Shown: positions 51,604 through 60,105, counted from the first letter of the stretch. The stretch is DNA of 64,000 nucleotides from Idiomarina aminovorans (GCF_023155095.1 NZ_JAKNDA010000001.1:62001-126000), one strand, 5' to 3'. Notes: generated by a model not told the origin, from the sequence alone. Program-made: numbers and translations.

Positions 51604-51691
51604 GGAGAGGTGGCCGAGTGGCTGAAGGCGCACGCCTGGAAAGTGTGTATACGGCAACGTATCGAGGGTTCGAATCCCTCTCTCTCCGCCA
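51604..51691 (+). tRNA. tRNA-Ser (anticodon GGA)
   Basis: 88-base class II tRNA. The acceptor stem is GGAGAGG/TCTCTCC with one G-T pair. The anticodon stem is CACGC/GTGTG around CTGGAAA. A long variable arm (TATACG-GCAA-CGTATC), T-arm GAGGG-TTCGAAT-CCCTC and encoded CCA are present. It reads UCC/UCU. An intrinsic terminator lies 10 bases after it, followed by a structured repeat element. Confidence 0.98.
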
Positions 51692-51701
51692 GATACAAAA
51701 G

Positions 51702-51726
51702 AAACCGCCCCTGAGGCGGTTTTTTT
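51702..51726 (+). terminator. Rho-independent terminator after tRNA-Ser
   Basis: AAACCGCC (51702-51709), loop CCTGA, GGCGGTTT (51715-51722), further T to 51726. Confidence 0.92.
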
Positions 51727-51898
51727 GTGTCTGCAGATAGGGAGGACTTGATGAGACCCCTCCCGGTTCGACAAAACGGCAGGAAAGCCGTTTTGAACAG
51801 CGCTTTAGCGCTGCCCGAAGGGCGAGGGCCATGGAGGGCCCGAGTTAATCCCTCGATCGAAGCCAGATATAAAAAAACCGCCCTCGAGGCGGTTTTTT
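51727..51898 (+). repeat. rtT-like element: structured spacer plus degenerate tRNA-Ser 3' end and second terminator
   Basis: The stretch folds into successive hairpins: GGGAGG/CCTCCC (51740-51764), the 9-pair stem CAAAACGGC/GCCGTTTTG (51772-51795), CAGCGC/GCGCTG (51798-51813) and GCCC/GGGC (51813-51823). It then contains AATCCCTC-N7-GCCAGATA (51847-51869), which repeats the tRNA 3' end and flank at 51673-51695 with equal spacing, 174 bases apart, and a second copy of the terminator. No protein gene is credible here. The layout resembles the E. coli rtT repeats after tyrT. Confidence 0.7.
51872..51898. terminator. Second, bidirectional intrinsic terminator
   Basis: AAAAAACCGCC (51872-51882), loop CTCGA, GGCGGTTTTTT (51888-51898). 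T runs exist on both strands, so it can also end the minus-strand bfr transcript. Confidence 0.88.
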
Positions 51899-51918
51899 GC
51901 TTTTAAAGAGCCTGCGAC

Positions 51919-52386
51919 TTACATCATACTTTGTAAGTAAAGCTCTTTGCCAAGACGATCCATTAAGCTTAATTGTATCTGTAACCAGTATGCATGGTCT
52001 TCCTCGGTATCTTTTAAAATACCGATCAGCATTTCCCGGGTGACATAATCATCAACTTCTTCGCAGTACTGAATCACTTCACGCAGTGTTCTTGCGTTGT
52101 TGTGCTCCAGTTCTAGGTCATTTTCCAGCATTTCCCGAACATCTGAAGCAATGGTGTGTGGTTCACGGCTATCCATCTTCGGTTTGCCTTCCAGAAATAA
52201 AATTCTGCGAATGAGTAAATCGGCATGGCCTCGCTCATCATTTATTTCATGGTTGATGCGCTCATACAGCTTCATTAAGCCCATGTCTTCGTATTGACGA
52301 GAGTGTGATGTGTATTGATCAATTGAGGTCAGTTCAAAAGCCAATAGGCGGTTGAGTTGCTCAACTACATTGTTATCTCTGCGCAT
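51919..52386 (-). CDS. Bacterioferritin subunit with ferroxidase centre, no heme-ligand Met
   Basis: 155-residue ferritin-like protein. By alignment to E. coli Bfr the ferroxidase residues E18, E51, H54, E94 and the E-x-x-H pair (128/131, one residue shifted) are all present. The heme ligand Met52 is Arg52 (NDERGHADLLIRRILFLEG). It would oxidise and store iron. Its ATG shares a base with the stop of the other bfr gene, so equal co-translation is likely, favouring a mixed shell. Confidence 0.93.
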   Translation of the reverse strand: MRRDNNVVEQLNRLLAFELTSIDQYTSHSRQYEDMGLMKLYERINHEINDERGHADLLIRRILFLEGKPKMDSREPHTIASDVREMLENDLELEHNNARTLREVIQYCEEVDDYVTREMLIGILKDTEEDHAYWLQIQLSLMDRLGKELYLQSMM

Positions 52387-52862
52387 CAATCATCTCCTTG
52401 AATTTTGGTTTGTAGATACACTTCGTTGCCCAAACGAGAAGTCAAATCAATTTGGGTTTCAAGCCAATCGAGATGCTCTTCCTGAGAGTCCAGAATGTCG
52501 CGCAGCGCGTTGCGGCTAACGTAGTCCTGGTACTTTTCACAGTCTTTAATGGCTTCGCGTATGGCGCTCACATCGTTAAACTGCACTTTATGATCCAGTT
52601 CCAGCATTTCTCTCGGGTCTTCACCGACATACAATTTGCCAAGTTCTTGTAAATTGGGAATACCTTCTAAAAATAAGATGCGCTCGATAATAACATCGGC
52701 ATGTTTCATTTCATTGATGGAAGCTTTGTAAACAGACGCATTAAGATCTTCAAACCCCCAGTTACGATACATGCGGGCATGAAGAAAGTACTGATTAATG
52801 GCGGTTAGTTTGAGTGTCAGTATTTTATTCAGTTGCTGGATGACTTTGGCATCACCTTTCAT
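52386..52862 (-). CDS. bfr: Bacterioferritin subunit with heme-ligand Met52, degenerate ferroxidase centre
   Basis: 158-residue protein close to E. coli Bfr (MKGDAKVIQQLNKIL; INEMKHADVIIERILFLEG). Met52, the inter-subunit heme ligand, is present, with E51, H54 and H130. Three ferroxidase carboxylates are replaced: K18, Q94 and Q127. It probably supplies heme for electron transfer and iron release while the partner subunit oxidises iron. Ribosome site AAGGAGT (52879-52873) sits at the foot of a perfect hairpin. It follows bfd by 33 bases. Confidence 0.94.
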   Translation of the reverse strand: MKGDAKVIQQLNKILTLKLTAINQYFLHARMYRNWGFEDLNASVYKASINEMKHADVIIERILFLEGIPNLQELGKLYVGEDPREMLELDHKVQFNDVSAIREAIKDCEKYQDYVSRNALRDILDSQEEHLDWLETQIDLTSRLGNEVYLQTKIQGDD

Positions 52863-52875
52863 AGCGGTATTACTC

Positions 52876-52900
52876 CTTAATTCATGACATATGAATTAAG
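52876..52900 (-). promoter_or_regulatory. Perfect 10-bp hairpin at the bfr ribosome-binding site
   Basis: CTTAATTCAT (52876-52885) and ATGAATTAAG (52891-52900) with a five-base loop. In the mRNA its 3' arm runs into AAGGAG of bfr, and it overlaps the bfd stop codon (52898-52896), so it could limit bfr translation or mark mRNA processing. Confidence 0.55.
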
Positions 52901-53120
52901 TGTAGCATACAGCAACGGGAAGTTGTGTTTCTTTACCTGGCTGATGTGAGCGTTGTTCGAGGGCTTCATGTAAAATGTTTTTGGCGCAGCTTTTACAGCA
53001 CCCGCATTGTGAAGCGACACCGTATTGCTGGCGTAAGTCACGCATAGAGTTGATCTCACCAGAAACTACGGCCTGATGAATAGCTTTATCATTGATACCT
53101 TTACAAAGACAAACATACAT
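52896..53120 (-). CDS. bfd: Bfd, bacterioferritin-associated ferredoxin
   Basis: 74-residue 2Fe-2S protein. The cluster cysteines are in MYVCLCKGIND and SQCGCCKSC, the BFD-fold pattern. It donates electrons to Bfr heme to release stored iron. A C-terminal tail of about 15 residues after the fold is variable. First gene of bfd-bfr-bfr. Its GAGGTG ribosome site lies in the loop of a 7-bp hairpin that abuts the ATG. Confidence 0.93.
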   Translation of the reverse strand: MYVCLCKGINDKAIHQAVVSGEINSMRDLRQQYGVASQCGCCKSCAKNILHEALEQRSHQPGKETQLPVAVCYT

Positions 53121-53151
53121 AGACTGTCACCTCATTTAATAATAACAGTCT
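53121..53151 (-). promoter_or_regulatory. Hairpin enclosing the bfd Shine-Dalgarno
   Basis: Arms AGACTGT (53121-53127) and ACAGTCT (53145-53151) are perfect complements. In the mRNA the loop carries GAGGTG and the 3' arm ends at the base before the ATG. Confidence 0.5.
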
Positions 53152-53182
53152 ATTTTAAATACGAACTATTTGCAATAGTATT

Positions 53183-54160
53183 TTACTGCGGTGCCATAAA
53201 ACCTGTTTTTAACAGATACGCGGTATAAAGCAGGTATAAGAAAATGAGGATGCAGCCATGAACGCGGTTAATTTTTCCCTGACGAGCTTTGCGGATGCCA
53301 AAAGCCATAAGCAATATTGTTAATAAAGCCATAGCAACCCAGTCACGGCTTAATACCAGTGGTTCTAATGACACCGGTTCAATGGCACCGGCAATACCTA
53401 CCACAGCCAAAGTATTGAACATGTTGGAGCCAATAACGTTGCCCAGCGCTAAATCGTGTTCATTTTTGCGGGTGGCGGCAATGGCCGACGCCAACTCGGG
53501 TAAAGAGGTCCCGATAGCAACCACCGTTAAGCCTATGACCAAATCGCTGACTCCCAGCGATACAGCAATATTGACGGCGCCCCAGACTAAAATACGGGAA
53601 CTGACAATAAGCAGCAATAAACCAATAATAAGCCAGATGACAGCGGGCTTGATTGGTAATGGGTGAGCGTCAAGCTCTTCTGTGTATTCAGCCGCTAAGC
53701 TATCGTCACTGCTTTTCGATCCTAGCCACACTGACCAGCCCATATAGCCAAAAAATACAACCAGCAAAGCAACCGCTTCAACTCGGGTTACGTGATAGTC
53801 CCAAAGAAATAACGCGCTTAACAGGGTGATGGCTATAAGAACCGGCATTTCACGACGAATGACTACTGACTTGACGGCGATAGGAGCGAGCAGGGCGGTT
53901 ATACCTAACACCAGCGCAATGTTGGTAATATTCGAACCATAAGCATTACCCAGTGCCAGAGCGGGGTTACCCTGCATAGAAGCCAACGCCGATACCACCA
54001 TTTCTGGTGCGGAGGTACCAAAGCCAATAATGACCATACCGATAACCAGGGGCGCCATGCCCAGGTGTCTTGCTACTGCGGCAGCGCCTTCCACAAACCG
54101 GTCAGCACTCCAGACCAAAACGGCCAACCCTAAAATGACCGCAACAATCGATAACGTCAT
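53183..54160 (-). CDS. yrbG: Calcium/sodium antiporter (YrbG family)
   Basis: 325-residue protein with about ten membrane helices and the two inverted alpha-repeats of CaCA exchangers: GFGTSAPEMVVSALASMQGN with ALGNAYGSNITNIALVLG, and AIGTSLPELASAIAATRKNE with ALGNVIGSNMFNTLAVVG. It exports Ca2+ for Na+ or H+. E. coli yrbG is not linked to iron genes, so its position here is probably incidental. Confidence 0.92.
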   Translation of the reverse strand: MTLSIVAVILGLAVLVWSADRFVEGAAAVARHLGMAPLVIGMVIIGFGTSAPEMVVSALASMQGNPALALGNAYGSNITNIALVLGITALLAPIAVKSVVIRREMPVLIAITLLSALFLWDYHVTRVEAVALLVVFFGYMGWSVWLGSKSSDDSLAAEYTEELDAHPLPIKPAVIWLIIGLLLLIVSSRILVWGAVNIAVSLGVSDLVIGLTVVAIGTSLPELASAIAATRKNEHDLALGNVIGSNMFNTLAVVGIAGAIEPVSLEPLVLSRDWVAMALLTILLMAFGIRKARQGKINRVHGCILIFLYLLYTAYLLKTGFMAPQ

Positions 54161-54196
54161 AACACCCTGTTTCCGTTTAGATGAAAAGCGGACAGT

Positions 54197-56068
54197 TTAA
54201 CGCATGGTTTGCTTAATAGCATCAATACTTGTCGGGTCGCCTATAGTTGATGGTATCGCGACATCATCGCCCTGCAAGAGCTGACGTATAAGACGTCTGA
54301 GTATTTTTCCTGAACGCGTTTTCGGCAATCGGGGAACAATATGCAGAGTTTTCAGGCAGGCAATAGCACCAATTTCTGCGCGTATTGACTGTATAAGCTC
54401 CTGCTGGAGTTGTTCCTGGTTGATAGTGGCGGAATTTTTGAGAATAACAAAGCCAACCGGTAACTCTCCTTTCAGATCATCTGGCTGTGCGACAACGGCG
54501 CACTCGGCGACGTCTTTATGGGCTGCTAAAATTTCTTCCATCTCACCGGTGGACAGTCGATGGCCTGCAACGTTTATGACATCGTCCGTACGACCCATTA
54601 TGAAGACATAGCCATCTTCATCGATATAGCCACCATCGCCACTACAGTAGTAACCCGGGAATGCGTTTAAGTAGCTGTTTTTAAGGCGTTGTTCATCTCC
54701 CCAAATTGCGGTCAGGCAACCGGGAGGTAAGGGTAAACGGACGCAAATAGCGCCTTCCTCTTTACTGTTTAAGCTTTTACCCATTGGGTCTAATACACTG
54801 ATCTCGTAACCGGGAACCGGAAAGGTTGAAGACCCCGGTTTTACTGTAGCGGCTTTGACACCAACCGGGTTGGCGCACATCGGCCAGCCACTTTCAGTTT
54901 GCCACCAGTGGTCATAAACGGGTAAATCGGTAACTTCTGTTGTCCACTCATAAGTGGCTGGATCTAAGCGCTCACCGGCCATATAAATGCGTTTTAGCGA
55001 GCTTATATCGTAACGCTGAATCAATGCACCGTCCGGATCTTCTTTTTTAATTGCCCGGAAGGCGGTTGGTGCAGAGAAAACTGCGCTGACTTTATAGTCC
55101 TGAACTATGCGCCAAAATACGCCCGCATCGGGAGTGTTAACCGGTTTGCCCTCGTATAGCACAGTGCTGCAGCCGAAAATCAACGGCCCATAAACAATAT
55201 AAGAGTGACCGACGACCCATCCTACATCGGAGGCCGTGAAGAAGACTTCTCCGGGCTGTAAGGCATAGACGTAGTTCATGGAAAAATTCAGGGCAACAGC
55301 ATAACCACCGTGGTCACGAACAACCCCTTTTGGTTTACCGGTGGTGCCTGAGGTATAAAGAATGTAAAGAGGGTGGGTTGCCGGCAGGGGGACCGCTTCT
55401 ACCGGCTTTGCCTTGGTTAGCGCGTACTCCCAATCTGTATCGCGGCCTTCCTGCATTTTTGCCCGGCACTGCTCACGCTGAAATACCAGGGTGCGAGGCT
55501 TGTGTTGTGCCTCTGCCAAAGCCTTGTCGACAATTGGTTTATAAGGTAAAACGTTAGCACCTTCAATACCACAAGAGGCGGTAACGATCAGTTTGGGCGC
55601 GGCGTCATCAATACGAACCGCTAGCTCATGTGCCGCAAAGCCGCCGAAAACCACTGAATGAATGACACCAATTCTTGCACAAGCCAACATGGCGATGGCT
55701 GCTTGCGGAATCATGGGAAGGTAGATAATAACCCGGTCACCTTTTTCGACACCTTGTTGCGTTAATACATCAGCAAAGCAAGCAACCTGGTGGTGCAATT
55801 GGTTAAAGGTGTAACTTGTTTTACTTTCGGTAACCGGAGAGTCGTAGTACAGAGCAACTTGTTCGCCGCGCCCTGCATTTATCTGAGCATCCAGAGCCAG
55901 ATAGCTTATATTAATTTCGCCATCGGGGAACCAGTCCGCCATTCCGTTTTTTCTGACGTGTGCAGCTATTTTGGGCGGTTTGAACCAATCCAAATAACGT
56001 GCCTGATCGAGCCAGAAACCTTCAGGATCTTGCTGAGCTTCAGAGTAGACTTTCTTATAGGCTTGCAT
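54197..56068 (-). CDS. prpE: PrpE-type propionyl-CoA synthetase
   Basis: 623-residue adenylate-forming enzyme. ATP loop LYILYTSGTTGKPKGVVRDH, motif WWQTESGWPM and the acetylation-site lysine in KTRSGKILRRL are intact. Length and N-terminus (YKKVYSEAQQDPEGFWLDQA) match PrpE/ACSS3 better than Acs (~650). It activates propionate, perhaps acetate too. No methylcitrate-cycle genes lie beside it. GAGGTGG before ATG 56068. Confidence 0.88.
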   Translation of the reverse strand: MQAYKKVYSEAQQDPEGFWLDQARYLDWFKPPKIAAHVRKNGMADWFPDGEINISYLALDAQINAGRGEQVALYYDSPVTESKTSYTFNQLHHQVACFADVLTQQGVEKGDRVIIYLPMIPQAAIAMLACARIGVIHSVVFGGFAAHELAVRIDDAAPKLIVTASCGIEGANVLPYKPIVDKALAEAQHKPRTLVFQREQCRAKMQEGRDTDWEYALTKAKPVEAVPLPATHPLYILYTSGTTGKPKGVVRDHGGYAVALNFSMNYVYALQPGEVFFTASDVGWVVGHSYIVYGPLIFGCSTVLYEGKPVNTPDAGVFWRIVQDYKVSAVFSAPTAFRAIKKEDPDGALIQRYDISSLKRIYMAGERLDPATYEWTTEVTDLPVYDHWWQTESGWPMCANPVGVKAATVKPGSSTFPVPGYEISVLDPMGKSLNSKEEGAICVRLPLPPGCLTAIWGDEQRLKNSYLNAFPGYYCSGDGGYIDEDGYVFIMGRTDDVINVAGHRLSTGEMEEILAAHKDVAECAVVAQPDDLKGELPVGFVILKNSATINQEQLQQELIQSIRAEIGAIACLKTLHIVPRLPKTRSGKILRRLIRQLLQGDDVAIPSTIGDPTSIDAIKQTMR

Positions 56069-56289
56069 TGCACCACCTCAAATCCTTTTATGCAGAGCCT
56101 TTAAGCATATTCTTTTGGTTTGGATTTCCTATTCGACTTAGGTCTAAATTAACTGAATTTAAGTGATAGTTACCAAAACTTCCCGTTAAAAAGCTGAGCG
56201 GTAAAATACGCCGGTAATGACTGAAAACCCGGGGATTAATTAAAAAATCCATAGCGAGGCGTTTAACTTGTCATTGGTTTACGCAAACA

Positions 56290-57348
56290 TCAGTCCGGCA
56301 GTTCGCACAGTGAAGCGTCGAATACCACTAAATGATCAAAGTCGATATCAATACCAATTTGTTCACCTGTGTTTAATGGTTGATGAGAAGGGCCAACGGC
56401 TAATACATGGCTGGTATCAGCGAGCTCTAACGTATAGAGATAATGCGAACCGCGAAAACCGCAACCGACAACAATAGCTTTCATAGAGCTTTCGTTATTA
56501 ATCAGTACATCATCGGGACGCACTAAAAAGTTAACACTCATATCCGGTTTGCCGAGCAGTTGCTGATGCTCAATGATGCCGAATGCGCAGTGCAGTTTAT
56601 GTTTTTTAATTTCTCCCTTAAGCAATACTCCGCGGCCGATAAAGTCTGCGACTAGCTGATGCATCGGTTGATGATAAAGCGCATAGGGTGTTTCCCATTG
56701 CAGTAACTGTCCCGAGTACATGACACCGGCTTTATCGGCCATGGCAAAGGCTTCTTGCTGATCGTGGGTGACCAGTAAAGCGGTAATCCCTTCCTCTTTA
56801 AGCAACCTTCTTACGTCATGGGTTAAGACTTCTCTTAGCTCGGCATCAAGGCTGGAGAAAGGCTCGTCCAGCAGCATGAGTTTGGGCTTAGGTGCTAAGG
56901 CTCTGGCCAGGGCAACGCGTTGTTGCTGGCCGCCGGATAACTCGTGAGGATAACGATTTTGGTACCCATTAAGGCCGATACGGCTTAACAGCTCTTGAAT
57001 GCGCTCTTGCTGCTGCTTTTTAGGTAAGCGGTTAATACCAAAACGGATATTGTCGGCAACAGTTAAGTGAGGGAATAATGAGAAGTCCTGAAACATCATG
57101 CCAACTTGGCGCTGTTCGGTTGGTCGCTGTATTTCTTCGGAAGAGACCGTATTACCGTGTAACTGTATCTTGCCTTGTGAAACCGGGATAAAGCCGGCTA
57201 TAGCGCGTAACAGAGTCGTTTTGCCGCAACCACTGGGGCCCAGTAAGCAGCCAATATCACCAGGCTCTAGTGATAAGCCCAGTCTGTCGACGATGAGATC
57301 ACCGCAAAGCTGGATGCTGACTGTGTCGATGTTCAGTAATGTGCTCAT
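56290..57348 (-). CDS. fbpC: FbpC, ferric iron ABC transporter ATPase
   Basis: 352-residue ABC ATPase: Walker A LLGPSGCGKTTLLRAIAGFI, signature LSGGQQQRVALARALA, Walker B LMLLDEPFSSLD, H-loop LVTHDQ. A C-terminal TOBE-type regulatory domain spans ~240-350. It powers Fe3+ uptake with FbpB. Its ATG directly follows the fbpB stop. Last gene of fbpABC. Confidence 0.93.
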   Translation of the reverse strand: MSTLLNIDTVSIQLCGDLIVDRLGLSLEPGDIGCLLGPSGCGKTTLLRAIAGFIPVSQGKIQLHGNTVSSEEIQRPTEQRQVGMMFQDFSLFPHLTVADNIRFGINRLPKKQQQERIQELLSRIGLNGYQNRYPHELSGGQQQRVALARALAPKPKLMLLDEPFSSLDAELREVLTHDVRRLLKEEGITALLVTHDQQEAFAMADKAGVMYSGQLLQWETPYALYHQPMHQLVADFIGRGVLLKGEIKKHKLHCAFGIIEHQQLLGKPDMSVNFLVRPDDVLINNESSMKAIVVGCGFRGSHYLYTLELADTSHVLAVGPSHQPLNTGEQIGIDIDFDHLVVFDASLCELPD

Positions 57349-58977
57349 TTACTCTCCTGTTTTAAGCGAGTTACTGCGTAACGCCCGCGATAACATAATA
57401 ACCGGAATTAAACCGACAACGACAATCATCAGCGCGGGTGGGCCGGCATCAGCTAGTCTCTCATCAGATGCCATTTCAAATGCGCGTACAGCCAGAGTAT
57501 TGAAGTCAAAAGGTCTTAAAACCAAAGTTGCCGGCAATTCTTTCATAACATCGACTAACACTAAAATAAGTGCAGCTAGTAATGGGCTGCGGAGCAAAGG
57601 TAAATGGATTCTCCACAAAATTCGCTTACCGCTGGCGCCCAGGGTGCGGGCACTGTCGTCCATTTGCGGTGTGATTTGTTCCAACCCTGCGTTTACCGTT
57701 TGCAGTGAGACCGAGAGGAAACGGACGCTGTACGCAAATAAAAGCGCAATAACGGTGCCGGAAAACAATAAGCCGGGGTTAAATTCAAACAACCATTCGC
57801 TGACATTGATAATTCGATTGTCGAGCCAGGCTAAAGGTGACAGCAGTCCGACAGCGATGACAATACCCGGAATGGCATAACCCATGCCAGCCAGGCTGAT
57901 AGCTGCCCGCAATGGCCGGGTAGGATAGCGACGTCGACCATAAGCCAGCCATAGAGCCAGAGCAACAGTAATTATTGCGGCTAACAATCCTAACCAGAGC
58001 GTATTAAAGGTTAAAACCCAAAAAGCACTTTGCTGCCAGATATCTGATTTTTGAACAGACCACCAGAGCAGCTGTGCTGCGGGTATCGCAAAACCAAGAA
58101 TAACAGGCAACCAACAAACCAGTGAGGCGACTGCAGCGCGCCAGCCTCGGAGAGGGCGCCGCTGTGGTGGCCGGGTGGCCGAACGTTGTTGATAAAAACG
58201 GGCTCGGTGTCGAGAGTAACGTTCAACCATAATCAATATGATGACGAATACCAGCAACAGCGCCGACAACTGCAGTGCGCCCTGAGCGTCACCAATGCCG
58301 TACCAGGTTCTGAATATTCCGGTGGTAAAAACGGTGACGCCAAAATATTCCATGGTGCCGTAGTCGGCCAATGTTTCCATTAAAGCCAGCGTGACGCCGG
58401 TTGCGATAGCCGGACGAGCCAATGGTAATGCGACTTTCCAGAAGCTTCTTAGTGATCCAGCTCCCAGCGTTTTTGCACTTTCAAAGGCGGTTGTTGACTG
58501 TTGCATGAAAGCGGCACGAGTGATGAGGTAAACATAAGGATAAAGAACAATGCAAAGAACGAAGATAGCGCCGCTGAGACTTCTAATTTGAGGAAACCAG
58601 TACTCGCCGATATTGACCGAAAATATATCTCTGATAAGTCCTTGTACTGGGCCTGCGTAATCAAGCAAGCCGGTGTAAGTATAAGCGGTGATATAAGCGG
58701 GCATTGCTAACGGAAGTAACAACCCCCAGCTTAACCAGTGCCATCCCGGAAAATCGTATTGGCTAATGCACCAGGCCGTGCTCACTCCTAATAAAGTAAC
58801 ACCAAAGCCAACGGCGAATAATAAGATCAACGAATGACCGATATACTCTGGTATAACGGTTTGCCATAAATGGTACAGGGTGTCCCATTGGGGATTTAAT
58901 AACGACAAAGCTACCACAATAAGTGGTAGCCCTATCAACACCGCGACGGCAAACAGCAATAGCGTGCCACGGTTCAT
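57349..58977 (-). CDS. fbpB: FbpB, ferric iron ABC transporter permease
   Basis: 542-residue permease, a fusion of two six-helix halves, each with an EAA loop (AFESAKTLGAGSLRSFWKVA and QMDDSARTLGASGKRILWRI). This is the usual FbpB/SfuB form. It forms the channel for iron delivered by FbpA. It lies 21 bases after fbpA and touches fbpC. Confidence 0.93.
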   Translation of the reverse strand: MNRGTLLLFAVAVLIGLPLIVVALSLLNPQWDTLYHLWQTVIPEYIGHSLILLFAVGFGVTLLGVSTAWCISQYDFPGWHWLSWGLLLPLAMPAYITAYTYTGLLDYAGPVQGLIRDIFSVNIGEYWFPQIRSLSGAIFVLCIVLYPYVYLITRAAFMQQSTTAFESAKTLGAGSLRSFWKVALPLARPAIATGVTLALMETLADYGTMEYFGVTVFTTGIFRTWYGIGDAQGALQLSALLLVFVIILIMVERYSRHRARFYQQRSATRPPQRRPLRGWRAAVASLVCWLPVILGFAIPAAQLLWWSVQKSDIWQQSAFWVLTFNTLWLGLLAAIITVALALWLAYGRRRYPTRPLRAAISLAGMGYAIPGIVIAVGLLSPLAWLDNRIINVSEWLFEFNPGLLFSGTVIALLFAYSVRFLSVSLQTVNAGLEQITPQMDDSARTLGASGKRILWRIHLPLLRSPLLAALILVLVDVMKELPATLVLRPFDFNTLAVRAFEMASDERLADAGPPALMIVVVGLIPVIMLSRALRSNSLKTGE

Positions 58978-58998
58978 TTATGCATCTCCTGATACAAA

Positions 58999-60024
58999 TT
59001 AACGCCAGCCGGCGCGGTTCATCAAGCGAACGGCGTCACCGTTATTTTCACCGAGAATATCCATAGCGATATCGTCCTGTTTGAAGTCGTCCCATTGTTG
59101 CAGAGTCTCGCTCCATTCAACACCCTCGCGAACCGGGTATTCATAATTGGCCTGAGCGTACCATTTTTGAGACTCTTCAGAGACCAGAAATTGAATCAGC
59201 TTTTGAGCCTGGTCAACATTTTGGGCGTGTTTGGTAATCCCAATACCAGAAACATTCACGTGAGCCCCTTGCTTATCCTGAGCTGGCCAGAATATTTTAA
59301 CTTTCTCTGCCGCTTCACGTTGTTCGGCGTCATCTGAGTTCAGCATGTGGCCAAAGTAATAGGTGTTAGCCACCGCGATATCGCAAACACCATAGGCGAC
59401 ACCTTTAATTTGGTCGCGGTCTCCACCAACTGGTTCGCGAGCAAAGTTAGCAACAAATTGTTCTGCCCATGCTTCAGTTTTTTCTGCGCCGTGATGTTCA
59501 ATCAGTGCCGCAACCAATGACTGGTTATAGAGGTTATTTGATGAACGAATGCAAATACGATCATTCCATTTGTCATCGGCCAGGCTCAAGTAGGACTCTA
59601 ACTCATCCGGGTTAACACGTTCTGGCGAGTAAAAAATTGGACGAGCACGCAGGCTCAAGCCGAACCAAAGGTTATCCGATGAACGGAAATGAGACGGAAC
59701 CGCCGAGTTAATGACATCCGAATCTAGCGGTTGAAAAGCGTTTGCTTCAACCGCGCGATGCAGAGCTCCGGCATCAACCGTCAAAAATAAATCGGCGGGT
59801 GTATTTTTACCTTCTGAATTTAGGCGGGCAAGCAGTGCATCCGCTTTACCGGTCAATAAATTCACTTCAATACCGGTTTGTTCGGTAAACTTTTCTAAAA
59901 CCGGTTTAATCAGGGCTTCTTTTCGCGCTGAGTAAATATTCACTTCAGCGGCGGCGCTAGTGAGGGACACCAGTGTCGCAGAAGTCGCGGCAAGTATTGC
60001 GAGTAATGAAGTAAACTGACGCAT
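58999..60024 (-). CDS. fbpA: FbpA, periplasmic ferric iron-binding protein
   Basis: 341-residue solute-binding protein with a signal peptide (~1-27). Tandem tyrosines in VANTYYFGHML are the family's Fe3+ ligands, and VNIYSARKEALIKPVLEKF opens the mature lobe. It captures ferric ion in the periplasm. AAGGAGT precedes ATG 60024. A Fur box overlies its promoter. Confidence 0.94.
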   Translation of the reverse strand: MRQFTSLLAILAATSATLVSLTSAAAEVNIYSARKEALIKPVLEKFTEQTGIEVNLLTGKADALLARLNSEGKNTPADLFLTVDAGALHRAVEANAFQPLDSDVINSAVPSHFRSSDNLWFGLSLRARPIFYSPERVNPDELESYLSLADDKWNDRICIRSSNNLYNQSLVAALIEHHGAEKTEAWAEQFVANFAREPVGGDRDQIKGVAYGVCDIAVANTYYFGHMLNSDDAEQREAAEKVKIFWPAQDKQGAHVNVSGIGITKHAQNVDQAQKLIQFLVSEESQKWYAQANYEYPVREGVEWSETLQQWDDFKQDDIAMDILGENNGDAVRLMNRAGWR

Positions 60025-60068
60025 TTGAAATGACTCCTTAACGAACTCTATATGGTTGAAACGAAGTG

Positions 60069-60097
60069 ATTATATCAAAAAGACTGAATAATGATAG
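60069..60097 (-). promoter_or_regulatory. fbpA promoter
   Basis: Minus-strand perfect TATAAT (60074-60069), with a weak -35 CTATCA (60097-60092) at 17 bases. Distance to the ATG is 45 bases. Confidence 0.6.
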
Positions 60098-60105
60098 CTA
60101 TTCTC
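60087..60105. promoter_or_regulatory. Fur box over the fbpA -35 region
   Basis: The 19 bases AATAATGATAGCTATTCTC match 14 of 19 positions of the Fur consensus GATAATGATAATCATTATC and overlap the -35, so iron-bound Fur should repress fbpABC. Confidence 0.75.

Noticed and set aside
51550..51832. Minus-strand frames across tRNA-Ser encoding GERGIRTLD and RERDSNPR-type peptides
   Set aside because: They are antisense to the tRNA-Ser gene. Such peptides are a well-known annotation artefact of serine tRNA loci.
54197..56068. Acetyl-CoA synthetase Acs
   Set aside because: The length and N-terminal sequence fit the PrpE/ACSS3 group better; substrate range could still include acetate.
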